Under the pieces are notes generated by a model. It was not told the origin of the DNA, searched no databases, and saw only the letters and a list, made by a program, of their open reading frames with translations. Positions 33,049 through 42,498 of a stretch of DNA of 64,000 nt are shown here, in pieces (position 1 is the first letter of the stretch; each line of letters opens with the position of its first letter). Made by a program: the position numbers and the translations under genes. This DNA comes from Paenibacillus plantiphilus. Its GTDB lineage: Bacteria; Bacillota; Bacilli; Paenibacillales; Paenibacillaceae. The DNA lies in contig NZ_CAKMMF010000006.1 in the NCBI RefSeq assembly GCF_927798095.1, forward strand, positions 69,052 through 133,051, read 5' to 3'.

Positions 33049-36000
33049 TCAGCCTCCAATCCGCTCGTCCTCTGCCAGCTCCACAGGAATGTCGAAGGAA
33101 ACCTTTGTTCCTTTCCCTTCCGTGCTTTCAATCCGAATACTATTCCCGTACAGAAGCTTGATGCGCTGGCTTATATTCCACAACCCGACACCTTTCTTAT
33201 CCGCATCGGGTTTCCCTATCTCCTCCAGCTTCCGCTGGCTCATTCCGCATCCATTGTCCTCTACTGTAAAGCTGACTTCGTCGTGTTCATTCTCTTTAAC
33301 CGAAATTGTCACCATGCCGCCCTTTAAATTGGACATCAGGCCATGTCTGATTGCATTTTCCACCAATGGCTGCAGAGTCAGCGGCGGAATCCGCAGATGC
33401 GGATCTGCATCCACATCGTATTCCACTTCCAGCCGGTCGCCGAAACGCGCTTTTTCAATATGGATATACGCATGAACCAGCTCCAGCTCATTCTCCAAGG
33501 TTGTTAGTGATTCAAGCTGCTTGAAATCAAAGCTGCCGCGCAAATATTGCGAAAGCTGCAATGTCAATTCCTCCGCCTGCTGCGGATCGTCCACACATAG
33601 CTCGGCAATCGCATTCAAAGCGTTGTATAGGAAGTGAGGATTGATCTGGGAACGTAAAAAGGCGATTTCCGCGTCTCTGGCATTCTTCACAGAGGCCTTC
33701 AATTTGGTCAGGCTTCGGACACGCGCCATCAGCTCCTCCGCTTCAAACGGCTTCGCCACATAATCGTTGGCCCCGTTCTCCATCGACAGCTTCATATCGG
33801 CCGCCCTGTTCCTCGCCGTCAGCATCAGCACCGGCAGCTCGAAGGGAGTGAATCTTTCTCTTATTCCGTTCAACACTTCATAGCCGGACATATCCGGGAT
33901 CGTAATATCCAATATGACCAGGAAGAAATCCCGTTTACGGGTTAGCTCCTCCAGCGCAAGCTGCCCGCGATTGACCACAACGATAGAATACCCTTCCAGC
34001 TTGAGCAGGTTAATCATCGATTGCAGGTTGGCATAATCATCGTCCACCACCAGAATCGGCTCATCCAGCTCTCCCTTCACGTAGAAGGGATATTCGATAT
34101 GAGGCACACTGGCTTCCTTGCGCGGTCGTTCCTTCGGTTCCGCCTGCCTCAAAATTTTATGCGAAGAGGCTTCAGCCAGCGGAATTGTGAAAATAAAGAT
34201 TGAGCCTTCTCCGGGCATGGATTCCACATGAATATGTCCTCCATGAAGCTCCACCAGCTTCCTCGTTATGCTTAATCCAAGACCAGTTCCGCCATCATGA
34301 TTCGTTTCGGAAGCAGCCCCCTGCTCGAAGGCCATGAAGATGCGCTCCTGCATATGCGCCGCAATTCCGATGCCCCTGTCCTGTATTCGCACCTCAATCC
34401 TGTCACGGATAACCTCAGCGCTTATATTCACCTCGCCCCGATCGGAGAATTTGATTGCATTGCCGATCAGATTGTGCAAAATTTGCATCAGACGGTTGCC
34501 GTCCGCATATACCGCGGGAAGCTCCTCAGGTATGCTGTTGACTAGCGTCACCCGTTTGTCTCCGAGCAGAAACAGATGAATCCGGATGACCGAATCGACA
34601 GCGGCCTTCAAATCCATGTCGCTTTTATATAGCGTAATATCGCCATGCTTCATTTTGGAATAATCAAGCAGCTCGTTAACCAGATGGGTCAATCTTCTTC
34701 CGCTTCCCATTACGATGCCCAGGTTCTGCGCTTGTCTTTCGGTGACTGGCCCTTCCACCCCTTTGAGAAGAGAATCGGTAATGCTCACAATGGCATTCAA
34801 TGGCGTCTTCAGCTCATGTGAAGTATTGGACAGAAAGTCATCCTTGATCTTGTCCAGCTTCAGAAGCTGATTCTTCATCTCATCGATAGTACGATAGGCC
34901 TCGAAGAAACGAAGAACAATAAAAAAGATCATAATGATATTAAATATAATAATATAGGATTGCCCAAGCCAGAGATTGTCTTTGATCGCAATCGCAAACA
35001 GAATCGTGTCTACCGAGTAGAGGTTTATCATAAGAATCGCCATGAACAGCAGAAGTGACTTAAAGCGGCTGTCCGCTTCACTCTTGATATGAAGAGCAGC
35101 TGCCCGCAATAGCAGCCATATCAATAGCAATTCATAGAATACGATAATGTAAGCATGAACGGTCATATAAATGCTAATGGAGAGGAATGGAACTAGAATC
35201 AGGAAGCCGCCCAGCACAATCGCGACAGCCTGCGTGAGTCTGGACGATATAATGCTTTTTTGCAGCTGATGGAAGAAGAACGCCAGTATAATGAAGCAGG
35301 CGATGGAGCTGACATCCTTTGCTTTATATAACACTTCGAATGAAATTTCAGGGAAAAACAACAGCAGCGCCCGTTCCCCGATCAAGCCGTGATAAATGGC
35401 ATAGAGCAAGCAAATAACAGCAATTAGCAGCAGCGCATAATCCCGTTTGCGATATAAGGACGCCGCCACAAAGCAGATGAAGTAAATAAGCGCAAGCGCC
35501 CCGAGAATAACAAGAGGGCTGAACTCACGCACCATACTCTTCTGCTGCTGCTCAATCATAGCATCCTGCTGTCCGAAATAGAGCGATACCGGAATACCCG
35601 AATTGATATAGTCGTAATTGGAAACTTGAATAATAATTTCGACATCTCGCTGGTCGGAGGAAAAGAAGCCGATTTGCGGGATATTGCCCGGCTCATAAGT
35701 CGCCTCATCCATAGAAGTCTTGCCGTCCTCCAGAAGCCGTTGCCCATCTATATAAACGACGCTCGAAAAACGTATATTCGGCTTCTTCAGGGCAAACATG
35801 CCGCCGACGGGCAGGTTTCTCAGCACCATCCGATATGTGGCTGAGCCATAGGCTGGAAGTGGATTTCCATTAACGAGGGTTCCATTCCACTGGGAGGGGA
35901 CCATCATTAAGGTTGTATAGGCGGGCACTGCGCCCCCCTCCTGCCTGAAATTCTCAGGGGTCAATAGCTGGTTCCAGTAAAACTCCCATTCGCCGTCCAA

Positions 36001-36168
36001 TGCTATTCTCTTCTGGTTGTTCCCATAATCCCAAGCGGAGAGGTCCATGACGCCGTCCCGAACCTGCAAATCATCTATTCGTTCATCGCTTCCCAGCATG
36101 ATGGACAGCGGAATAAACGACAATGACAGCAAGCCGATCAGACAAATAACAATGGTCCTTCCAAGCAC
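33049..36168 (-). CDS. Hybrid sensor with two kinase modules: 7TM-DISM, HisKA-HATPase, receiver, LytS-type kinase
   Basis: This 1039-residue membrane sensor starts with a signal segment, a jelly-roll-like extracellular DISM2-type domain (about 35-210) and seven membrane helices (about 220-430). It has a classical kinase core (H-box SHELKTPLNA, His about 446; ATP lid GTGLGLSI), then a receiver domain (about 705-825; DITIPDMSG, Asp about 753). A second, LytS/YesM-type kinase follows (SQINPHFLYNALNA about 840; ATPase domain to the end). Two kinase types in one chain, with the receiver between them, suggest an internal relay. The gene lies directly upstream of its BTAD-type response regulator. 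The sensed compound is unknown. Confidence 0.92.
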   Translation of the reverse strand: MLGRTIVICLIGLLSLSFIPLSIMLGSDERIDDLQVRDGVMDLSAWDYGNNQKRIALDGEWEFYWNQLLTPENFRQEGGAVPAYTTLMMVPSQWNGTLVNGNPLPAYGSATYRMVLRNLPVGGMFALKKPNIRFSSVVYIDGQRLLEDGKTSMDEATYEPGNIPQIGFFSSDQRDVEIIIQVSNYDYINSGIPVSLYFGQQDAMIEQQQKSMVREFSPLVILGALALIYFICFVAASLYRKRDYALLLIAVICLLYAIYHGLIGERALLLFFPEISFEVLYKAKDVSSIACFIILAFFFHQLQKSIISSRLTQAVAIVLGGFLILVPFLSISIYMTVHAYIIVFYELLLIWLLLRAAALHIKSEADSRFKSLLLFMAILMINLYSVDTILFAIAIKDNLWLGQSYIIIFNIIMIFFIVLRFFEAYRTIDEMKNQLLKLDKIKDDFLSNTSHELKTPLNAIVSITDSLLKGVEGPVTERQAQNLGIVMGSGRRLTHLVNELLDYSKMKHGDITLYKSDMDLKAAVDSVIRIHLFLLGDKRVTLVNSIPEELPAVYADGNRLMQILHNLIGNAIKFSDRGEVNISAEVIRDRIEVRIQDRGIGIAAHMQERIFMAFEQGAASETNHDGGTGLGLSITRKLVELHGGHIHVESMPGEGSIFIFTIPLAEASSHKILRQAEPKERPRKEASVPHIEYPFYVKGELDEPILVVDDDYANLQSMINLLKLEGYSIVVVNRGQLALEELTRKRDFFLVILDITIPDMSGYEVLNGIRERFTPFELPVLMLTARNRAADMKLSMENGANDYVAKPFEAEELMARVRSLTKLKASVKNARDAEIAFLRSQINPHFLYNALNAIAELCVDDPQQAEELTLQLSQYLRGSFDFKQLESLTTLENELELVHAYIHIEKARFGDRLEVEYDVDADPHLRIPPLTLQPLVENAIRHGLMSNLKGGMVTISVKENEHDEVSFTVEDNGCGMSQRKLEEIGKPDADKKGVGLWNISQRIKLLYGNSIRIESTEGKGTKVSFDIPVELAEDERIGG

Positions 36169-36705
36169 AATATCCGCTCCTTACATGATGAGATCAATCA
36201 TTCGGTTCTCTCTGGCTCTTATCGCATGCATGGGAACAGGCGGCTGCTGAAATACCCGATTATATTATTCTGAGGCGTGGGATGCTCAATGGACGAGGCG
36301 CATGGCGCAATAACGGGGATCGTTGGAAGATAGATACGGAAGAAGCGCGTACAGACAGCCGAAGGGGTTACCCCTTCCCACTTTCCGAGACGCCATTGAG
36401 AGTCGCTTCAGCAAAGCTTTTGATAGCCAGTCACATTCCCACATCCCCGAGCAGTATAGTATATTTTCCGCCAAACGAACCATCTATTCAGCTTGTTCCA
36501 AAATAACATGAAAGGGAAGCGCGGTTCAACTAATTTCCTCACCGCCATGCAACGCAACGCCGTACCGTATACTGGGGGCTGCAAGCGGTGCGAACAGAGC
36601 TCTTCTCACACCTTTAGCCGAATGGGTGAAAATCCTGTATCAGCTTGCGATGGGATAAGATGATGGAGGTTCTTCTATGATACCGATATACCCTTACTAT
36701 GGTCA
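36169..36705. other. Non-coding stretch upstream of the hybrid kinase
   Basis: This should hold the promoter of the kinase/regulator operon. I see no intact gene in it; short frames on both strands lack ribosome binding sites. Confidence 0.5.
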
Positions 36706-36840
36706 GGAAACGAAGTGCAAGCAGGTACCGCTCGCTTTTCCGCCCCAGTCTCCCTGCCGCTTCAATTAGCAGACTGCGGAATTCGGGTGAATGCCGTGGC
36801 GCCGGGTCCAATATGGACACCGCTGATGGCTGCAAACTAA
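36706..36840 (+). pseudogene. 3' remnant of a short-chain dehydrogenase gene
   Basis: In one frame ending at the TAA of 36838-36840 the sequence encodes LQLADCGIRVNAVAPGPIWT followed by PLMAAN. This carries the unmistakable RVNAVAPGPIWTPL motif of short-chain dehydrogenases/reductases after the cofactor site. Upstream the match fades (EVQAGTARFSAPVSL is a decayed version of the catalytic-helix region). No start, catalytic Tyr-x3-Lys or cofactor motif remains, and most of the gene is missing. Its natural terminator survives immediately downstream. Confidence 0.75.
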
Positions 36841-36875
36841 AGCACGTTCTCAAATGGAGAACGTGCTTTAGTTTG
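36833..36875. terminator. Bidirectional terminator between SDR remnant and esterase gene
   Basis: A perfect 19-bp stem (36833-36851 with 36857-36875) with a 5-base loop. It ends just before the convergent esterase stop at 36883. Confidence 0.85.
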
Positions 36876-36882
36876 CTATGGC

Positions 36883-37824
36883 TTACTTCTTCAACCATGC
36901 ATTGGCTAATGATAGGGCTCCTCTAGCGGCAGCTGTATCTGCCAAAGCATTGAGCATGACGAAGTCATGGATTATGCCTTGAAAACGTGCTGCTGTAACC
37001 TCAACGCCGGCGTCTCGGAGCTTATTGGCGTAGGCCTCGCCTTCATCCCGCAGCACATCCGCTTCCGCAGTAATCACCAGAGCAGGCGGCAAGCCCGCGA
37101 GCTGCTCTTTGGTTGCGCGGAGCGGTGAGGCCGTAATCTGCGCTCTTTCGCTTGGGTCCGTCGTATATTGATCCCAGAACCATTTCATGGCATCTCGGCG
37201 CAAAAAATACCCTGTTTCAAACATACGATAGGATTCCGTATCAAATGACGCATCCATTACTGGATAAAATAACAACTGCTTGTGTATCCTCGGCCCTTGC
37301 CGCTCCTTAGACAGAAGTGTGACAGCAGCAGCCATATTGCCGCCTACACTATCCCCCGCTATATAGAGACGCCCTGTATCCAAGCCATGCTCATGACCGT
37401 TATCTGCAAGCCATTCCAGCACCGTGTAGATTTCTTCAATAGCGATCGGATACTTGGCTTCAGGAGACAGACTATAATTCGGAAAAACAACACAGGCCCG
37501 CGCTCCGACAGCAAGCTCGCGAACAAGACGATCATGCGTATGTGCATTGCCAAATACCCAACCCGCACCGTGAATATAGAGAACGACTGGCAATGTGTCT
37601 TTTTCGTCCTCCGGTCGAAGCAGTCTGATCGATACCTGTCCTGTCGGACCGCCTACTATATTCAATTCTTGAATATGTACGGGCTTCTTATGAACGTCGC
37701 CTGCCTGTACGGAATCAACGACTTCACGTCCCTTTTCCGGGCCATGATGGAACAGATAAGGGGGATTGGCAGTATCCTCTGCGAACTGCAAAGCCGCTGC
37801 TTCCAATACAACTTTCTTTTCCAT
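36883..37824 (-). CDS. Alpha/beta hydrolase, hormone-sensitive-lipase (HSL) type esterase
   Basis: This 313-residue cytoplasmic esterase has the family's oxyanion motif HGAGW (85-89, normally HGGG), nucleophile Ser159 in GDSVGGN, an acid in TAEADVLRDEG and the catalytic His in GIIHDF. Such enzymes cleave short-chain acyl esters. The ATG at 37824 lies nine bases after AAGGAG; an ATG at 37833 touches that site. It is a single-gene unit that shares a strong terminator with an adjacent dehydrogenase remnant. Confidence 0.88.
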   Translation of the reverse strand: MEKKVVLEAAALQFAEDTANPPYLFHHGPEKGREVVDSVQAGDVHKKPVHIQELNIVGGPTGQVSIRLLRPEDEKDTLPVVLYIHGAGWVFGNAHTHDRLVRELAVGARACVVFPNYSLSPEAKYPIAIEEIYTVLEWLADNGHEHGLDTGRLYIAGDSVGGNMAAAVTLLSKERQGPRIHKQLLFYPVMDASFDTESYRMFETGYFLRRDAMKWFWDQYTTDPSERAQITASPLRATKEQLAGLPPALVITAEADVLRDEGEAYANKLRDAGVEVTAARFQGIIHDFVMLNALADTAAARGALSLANAWLKK

Positions 37825-38088
37825 TGGCAACATCTCCTTATTGGTTAATCGGTTAATTGATTAATCGGATGCTCGGCAGCCTTCGCTACTTGTATCCTGA
37901 CCATTGTTAATAGACAAGCTCCCCGAACACGCCATTCTCGTCGACTAAAGCGGCGCCATTTATGAATGATTAAACAAAATGCTTAGTAACCAATCAACAC
38001 CTGGCGCTTGATAGCTGTTAAAGCTGACATATCATGCAGCCTTAGGAAGGTTCATGATATAATAAAAGAAGGATTGGAGTTGATTCTC

Positions 38089-38925
38089 ATGAGAGACCTG
38101 CTTGACCCTAAAAACGATTTTGTCTTTAAACGCATATTTGGTAGTGAAGAGAACAAGGATGTGCTGTTGGCTTTCCTAAACTGTACTTTTCATGAAGCCG
38201 GAGAACCGCCGCTTACTGAGATCTTACTCATGAACCCTTACACGGATAAAGATTCACCTCAAGATAAGCAATCAATCTTTGATATTCAAGCTAAGACAAC
38301 AGAAGGCAAGCTTATAAACATCGAGATGCAGCTATTTAACCGCTATGATAACGAGAAGCGCACGCTGTATTATTGGAGTAAGCAGTATGCCAGCCAGCTT
38401 GAAGAAGGACAGTCCTATAAGAAACTAAAGAAATGTGTCACCATCAATATTGTTAATTTCACTATTTTGCCTAATGCACGCTATCACAATGTGTTTCATT
38501 TGCGGGAGAAGGACAGCGGCATCCCATTGACGGATGACCTGGAAATTCACTTTCTTGAGCTCTCCAAACTGAATGATCACAAGACTAGCCACTCAGGCGG
38601 GTTATTGAACTGGCTCCTTTTCCTTAAAAGTGACAATATAGAGAATTGGGAGGTGCTTAAAATGCAGGAACCTGGACTCGGCAAAGCTATGACAGCCTTG
38701 GAATTCCTAAGTCAGAATGCGGAAGCTCGACGACTTTATGAAATGAGACAAAAGGCATTGCATGATGAGGCTTCGTTAAGAGAAGGCGCAAGAGAAGAAG
38801 GCGAGTTAAAAGGCAAGCTTGAAGTAGCCGCCAAGATGCTGGCTAAAGGAATGGACATGGGTTCCGTTGCGGAGTTCACTGGACTTCCAATGGAGGAATT
38901 AAAGAAATTAAATCAGTCTCACTAA
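38089..38925 (+). CDS. Rpn-family PD-(D/E)XK nuclease (putative transposase family)
   Basis: This 278-residue protein starts with the hallmark LLDPKNDFVFKRIFG. It continues with the PD-(D/E)XK core: Asp65 in FDIQAKT and Glu79-x-Gln81 in INIEMQ. Rpn proteins promote RecA-independent recombination and some act in phage defence; many are highly variable in their C-terminus. The tail here is a charged helix (EGAREEGELKGKLEVAAKML), the repeat-prone region typical of the family. The ATG at 38089 has GGAG nine bases upstream and a TATAAT box stands at 38058. A strong terminator follows 6 bp after the stop. It is a solitary gene. Confidence 0.88.
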   Translation: MRDLLDPKNDFVFKRIFGSEENKDVLLAFLNCTFHEAGEPPLTEILLMNPYTDKDSPQDKQSIFDIQAKTTEGKLINIEMQLFNRYDNEKRTLYYWSKQYASQLEEGQSYKKLKKCVTINIVNFTILPNARYHNVFHLREKDSGIPLTDDLEIHFLELSKLNDHKTSHSGGLLNWLLFLKSDNIENWEVLKMQEPGLGKAMTALEFLSQNAEARRLYEMRQKALHDEASLREGAREEGELKGKLEVAAKMLAKGMDMGSVAEFTGLPMEELKKLNQSH

Positions 38926-38931
38926 TCTAGC

Positions 38932-38965
38932 GGCTGTCAAGGAAATCCTCCTTGGCAGCCTTTTT
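38932..38965 (+). terminator. Terminator of the Rpn gene
   Basis: A 12-bp stem (38932-38943 with 38949-38960) with a 5-base loop and TTTTT. The same bases encode the last residues of the convergent GrpB gene. Confidence 0.85.
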
Positions 38966-39512
38966 CAATACTCATTTCAATACTCATTTCAATACTCATT
39001 TCAATATGCGTTCTCGCCTTTTCAATAACCGCTTGAATAAAGGGGCCTTTTAAGCTAGTGTATGTGATTCTATCGTCAGGATACCGTTTCGCCAGCTGTT
39101 CCTTTAATTGTGCGTATTGGCGGCGTGTCTCTGGATGCTCTGTCAAATAATCGCGAAACAGCAGGTTATTCATCCATTCATCACTGCCTAATTCATACAC
39201 ATGCAAATGATGAGTACCCTTTCTCCATTCACCTTTTCTGAAAAATCGACGAGCTGGAAACTCTTCCTTCGGAACATATTCATAGCCAATTATGGATAAC
39301 GGTTCAATGAACACATCCGCCTGACAAAGCTCATTAACCCCAACAGCGATATCAATAATAGGCTTAGCTGGCAGCTCTACTATGGAGGTGCTGCCGATAT
39401 GCTCAACAGTAATGTCGTAGTCACCCAAAGCTAATTGGATTCGTTCCTTTTCTTGTTCAAATTGCTCGAACCACTGTGGATTATAATTCACGACAGTTAC
39501 TTCATAGGTCAA
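38937..39512 (-). CDS. GrpB family protein (UPF0157, nucleotidyltransferase fold) with repeat tail
   Basis: This 191-residue protein has the GrpB core: VVNYNPQWFEQFEQEKERI at the start and EHIGSTSIVELPAKPIIDI, the Gly-Ser and Asp-x-Asp-like motif of the nucleotidyltransferase fold. Function in bacteria is unproven; some relatives are linked to coenzyme A or toxin-like nucleotide transfer. The start is TTG at 39512, seven bases after a GGGGG site. The normal protein ends near residue 170. Here three and a half 12-bp repeats add EMSI units, and the extreme tail is read from the terminator of the convergent Rpn gene, so the native stop seems to have been lost. Confidence 0.85.
   Translation of the reverse strand: MTYEVTVVNYNPQWFEQFEQEKERIQLALGDYDITVEHIGSTSIVELPAKPIIDIAVGVNELCQADVFIEPLSIIGYEYVPKEEFPARRFFRKGEWRKGTHHLHVYELGSDEWMNNLLFRDYLTEHPETRRQYAQLKEQLAKRYPDDRITYTSLKGPFIQAVIEKARTHIEMSIEMSIEMSIEKGCQGGFP
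38964..39006. repeat. In-frame 12-bp repeats at the end of grpB
   Basis: Three and a half copies of TTCAATACTCAT (plus strand) code for repeated Glu-Met-Ser-Ile in the GrpB tail. Confidence 0.9.
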
Positions 39513-39570
39513 TCTGCATCCCCCTTATATGGCCGTCATCGTGTACTAGACCTGCATCCAATCCGCACAT

Positions 39571-39700
39571 ACCTGCAAAAGTACATCTCCTCCATTCATT
39601 ATAGCAGTTCTCAGCCGGATCAACTGCGATAATACATCTAAAGACGTCAGAACCCGGCGAATTCGGCATTTTTATGATTTTTTTCTGTACTTTTGCAGGT
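39571..39700. repeat. 15-bp inverted repeat enclosing 100 bp
   Basis: ACCTGCAAAAGTACA (39571-39585) is the exact inverse of 39686-39700. Related but imperfect CCTGCA-type words occur at 39550 and 39728. No terminal duplications are visible, so a mobile element is not proven. Confidence 0.7.
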
Positions 39701-39803
39701 GAGGGGGTTGAAATGATCCTTTCCCGCGATGTTACCTGCATTTTTGCAGCAGCGCAGCCGCAAGCATGGCTAATTCAGCGGTACTCTCACCAACCGTTTA
39801 CGA

Positions 39804-41372
39804 TTAGGGACCCATCAGCCCCTCCTCCTTCAACCACCGCTCTGCAACCTCGCGCGCTTGCATGCCTTCCAGATCCACCTTGCCGTTCAGCGCCGACATC
39901 ATTCGATCATCGATTTTGCCAGCCAGCAGATTGAGCACTTCTTCCAGCTCGGGATGCTCCTTCAAGGTTTCCATACGAATGATGGGAACCGCGTAATAGG
40001 GTGGAAAATACTGCTTATCGTCCTTAATTACTTTAAGATCGAATGCTTCAATGCGCCCGTCCGTGGAAAAGGCGTCATTCACATCCGCAGTCCCTTCCTT
40101 GACAGCGCTGTAGGTCAGCCCGGGGTCCAAACCCTTCACTTCCTTGAATTTCATACCGTATGTCTGCTTTAAGCCCATATAACCGTCAGGCCGCTCCAGA
40201 AACTCATGAGTCGCACCAAGCAGCAATTCAGGAGATTTGCGCGCCAAATCAGTAAAGGTTTCGATTCCCTCCTGCTCGGCTCGATCTCTTCTCATAGCAA
40301 GCGTGTAGGTGTTGTTGAAGCCAATCGGCTGCAGCCAGGCGACATTGAATTTCTGCTCATAGGCTGCTTTCACCCGCTTGTATGTTTCCTCCGGTCCGCC
40401 TCCGACCGGCTGCTCCTTCAGGACAGAGGTCCAGCCCGTACCCGTATACTCGGGGTAAATATCAATGTCACCGCTCAGAAGCGCACTGTGCGTGACCTGC
40501 GATCCACCGAGAAAAGGCTTGCGGATGACCTTCAGATCCGTCTTCGCCTCTATTAAAGAGGCCATCATATGCGCCAAAATATCCTGCTCGGTAAAATTTT
40601 TCCCTCCGACCACTATAGAATCAGAGCCGCCAAAAGGATTGCCTTGAGCCACAATGCCCGCAAGTATTGCGATAACGAGAACGACGCCCAATCCGATCTG
40701 CAAGCCTCGGAGCAGCTTGGAGCTGCGACCATTGCGGCCTTTCCTCATACCCTTAGGGGTGACCGCTCTCTCCATACGTCCCAATAAGTAGTCGAAGATC
40801 ACCGCCAATAACGCCGACGGTATCGTACCTGCCAATATCAATTCTGTATTAACCGTCGAGATGCCCCGGAAAATCAGATCGCCCAGCCCGCCCGCTCCGA
40901 CAAGCGATGCGAGCGTAGCGACACCGATCAGCATGACGGTCGCCGTCCGAATGCCGGCCATTATGACACTAAGAGCAAGCGGCAGCTCCACCTTCAGCAT
41001 CACCTGCAGACTCGTCATGCCCATGCCGATGCCGGCTTCTTTAATCGGCTTCTCCACGTTCATGATGCCTGTATATGTATTTCTTAGAATCGGCAGCAGA
41101 GCATAGACGGTCAGGGCGACAATAGCCGGGACCATCCCAATGCCGAGTATCGGAATCATGAACCCCAGCAAAGCCAGGCTCGGAATCGTCTGGAACAAGG
41201 ATGCCACGCCAATTACCGGCGAAGCAAACCTTGGGAATCGGGTCAGCAGCAGTCCTGTCGGAATCGATATGACGATCGCAATGAGCAGAGAGATAAACGA
41301 CAGCTCGATATGTTCCATTGTCGCGCGATAAATGTCCTCTTGCCGGCTTATCATTACATCCCAGAGATTCAC
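39804..41372 (-). CDS. Osmoprotectant ABC importer: fused permease and substrate-binding protein (OpuF-type)
   Basis: This 523-residue protein combines two parts. Residues 1 to about 210 form a membrane permease (LFQTIPSLALLGFMIPILGIG, GIGMGMTSLQVMLKVELPLALSVI with the EAA-like loop). After a further helix, residues about 250-523 form an OpuAC/ProX-like binding domain on the outside (SIVVGGKNFTEQDILAHMMA, DIYPEYTGTGW). Such fusions are known from OpuF and similar betaine/choline uptake systems. The GTG at 41372 follows GGAGGGAGG; an earlier start would overlap the ATPase gene. It lies 16 bp downstream of its ATPase. Uptake of a quaternary ammonium osmolyte is likely; which one is not decidable. 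Confidence 0.9.
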   Translation of the reverse strand: MNLWDVMISRQEDIYRATMEHIELSFISLLIAIVISIPTGLLLTRFPRFASPVIGVASLFQTIPSLALLGFMIPILGIGMVPAIVALTVYALLPILRNTYTGIMNVEKPIKEAGIGMGMTSLQVMLKVELPLALSVIMAGIRTATVMLIGVATLASLVGAGGLGDLIFRGISTVNTELILAGTIPSALLAVIFDYLLGRMERAVTPKGMRKGRNGRSSKLLRGLQIGLGVVLVIAILAGIVAQGNPFGGSDSIVVGGKNFTEQDILAHMMASLIEAKTDLKVIRKPFLGGSQVTHSALLSGDIDIYPEYTGTGWTSVLKEQPVGGGPEETYKRVKAAYEQKFNVAWLQPIGFNNTYTLAMRRDRAEQEGIETFTDLARKSPELLLGATHEFLERPDGYMGLKQTYGMKFKEVKGLDPGLTYSAVKEGTADVNDAFSTDGRIEAFDLKVIKDDKQYFPPYYAVPIIRMETLKEHPELEEVLNLLAGKIDDRMMSALNGKVDLEGMQAREVAERWLKEEGLMGP

Positions 41373-41388
41373 GGTTGCCTCCCTCCTG

Positions 41389-42498
41389 TTAAATCTGCTT
41401 AAGCAGAGCGTCAATTAGACTGGAATTGGTCACTAATCCGGCCAGTAAGCCATTCGGATGAACGACAGGCAGGCTGTACAAGCCATTTTCTCTCATTATC
41501 TCTACCGCCTCCGCTACACCTGTTCCAGTTTGAACAATTGTAATTTCGGCGTTCATAATATCCTGCAGCGTCAAATCCTCATACCGAAACTTCTCTTCGA
41601 GCATCTCTTTCGTCACAATGCCTTTCAGAATACGATTCTTGTCGATAACGAGCAGGCTGGTTACACGATACACCTTCATGAGCTTCGCCCCGTGAGCCAG
41701 CCCTCGCGTCATCGAGGCCGTCACAGGATTCGCCACCATGACATCATCCACCGTCAGCTGCTCTGAATCGTACAAGCGGCCGCCTCCGATAAAGGTTCGC
41801 ACAAAATCATTTTTGGGACGGCGAAGGATACGATCCGGGGTATCCGCCTGTACAATTTCCCCGCCCTGCATCAAAACGATGCGGTCGGCGATCTTCAGCG
41901 CCTCATCCATATCGTGAGAGACGAAGACGATTGTCTTCTTCACTTCCTCCTGCAGCCGGATCAATTCATCCTGCAGCTGCTCCCGACTGATCGGATCAAG
42001 TGCGCTGAAGGGCTCATCCATCAGAATAATCGATGGCTCAGCAGCGAGCGCGCGAATAACTCCGATTCGCTGCTGCTGGCCGCCGCTCAGCTCTGAAGGG
42101 TAACGATCCCGGTATTCATCGGGATTCAGCCCCACCATTTCCATCAGCTCATCAATCTTCTGCTCATAGGAGCTCTTATTCATCCCCTTCAGCTTAGGGA
42201 CAACGGCTACATTATCCTTGATGGTCATATGCGGGAACAGCCCAATATGCTGAATGACATAGCCGATATTTCTGCGCAGCTCAACCGGATTAATGCCCGA
42301 AATATCCTTGCCGTCAATTAGAATTTGACCAGAGCTTGGTTCGACAAGACGATTGATCATTTTCATCGTCGTCGTCTTTCCACAGCCGCTCGGTCCAATC
42401 AACGTTATCAGCTCTCCCGCCTTGATCTCCAGATCGATGCCTTTCAGCGCAGTCATGCCGTCATTGTAGCGTTTCGTCACATTTATAAACTGTATCAA
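41389..42498 (-). CDS. Osmoprotectant ABC importer ATPase with tandem CBS domains (OpuCA/OpuFA-like)
   Basis: This 369-residue protein has a standard ABC ATPase (1 to about 240): Walker A GPSGCGKT, signature LSGGQQQR and Walker B ILMDEPFSALDP. Two CBS domains follow (about 250-310 and 315-369). In this family CBS domains sense ionic strength or nucleotides and gate transport. The TTG start at 42498 follows AGGTG by five to six bases. It forms a two-gene operon with the fused permease/binding protein downstream. Confidence 0.92.
   Translation of the reverse strand: MIQFINVTKRYNDGMTALKGIDLEIKAGELITLIGPSGCGKTTTMKMINRLVEPSSGQILIDGKDISGINPVELRRNIGYVIQHIGLFPHMTIKDNVAVVPKLKGMNKSSYEQKIDELMEMVGLNPDEYRDRYPSELSGGQQQRIGVIRALAAEPSIILMDEPFSALDPISREQLQDELIRLQEEVKKTIVFVSHDMDEALKIADRIVLMQGGEIVQADTPDRILRRPKNDFVRTFIGGGRLYDSEQLTVDDVMVANPVTASMTRGLAHGAKLMKVYRVTSLLVIDKNRILKGIVTKEMLEEKFRYEDLTLQDIMNAEITIVQTGTGVAEAVEIMRENGLYSLPVVHPNGLLAGLVTNSSLIDALLKQI

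Noticed and set aside
38089-38925. Rpn gene as part of an intact transposon
   Set aside because: No terminal inverted repeats or second mobility gene flank it; the family is labelled transposase only by distant similarity.
39571-39700. Insertion sequence
   Set aside because: The enclosed 100 bp has no transposase and no target-site duplication flanks the inverted repeats.
39502-39741. 79-residue minus-strand frame upstream of grpB
   Set aside because: It has no homology I recognise, no ribosome binding site, and covers the inverted repeat.
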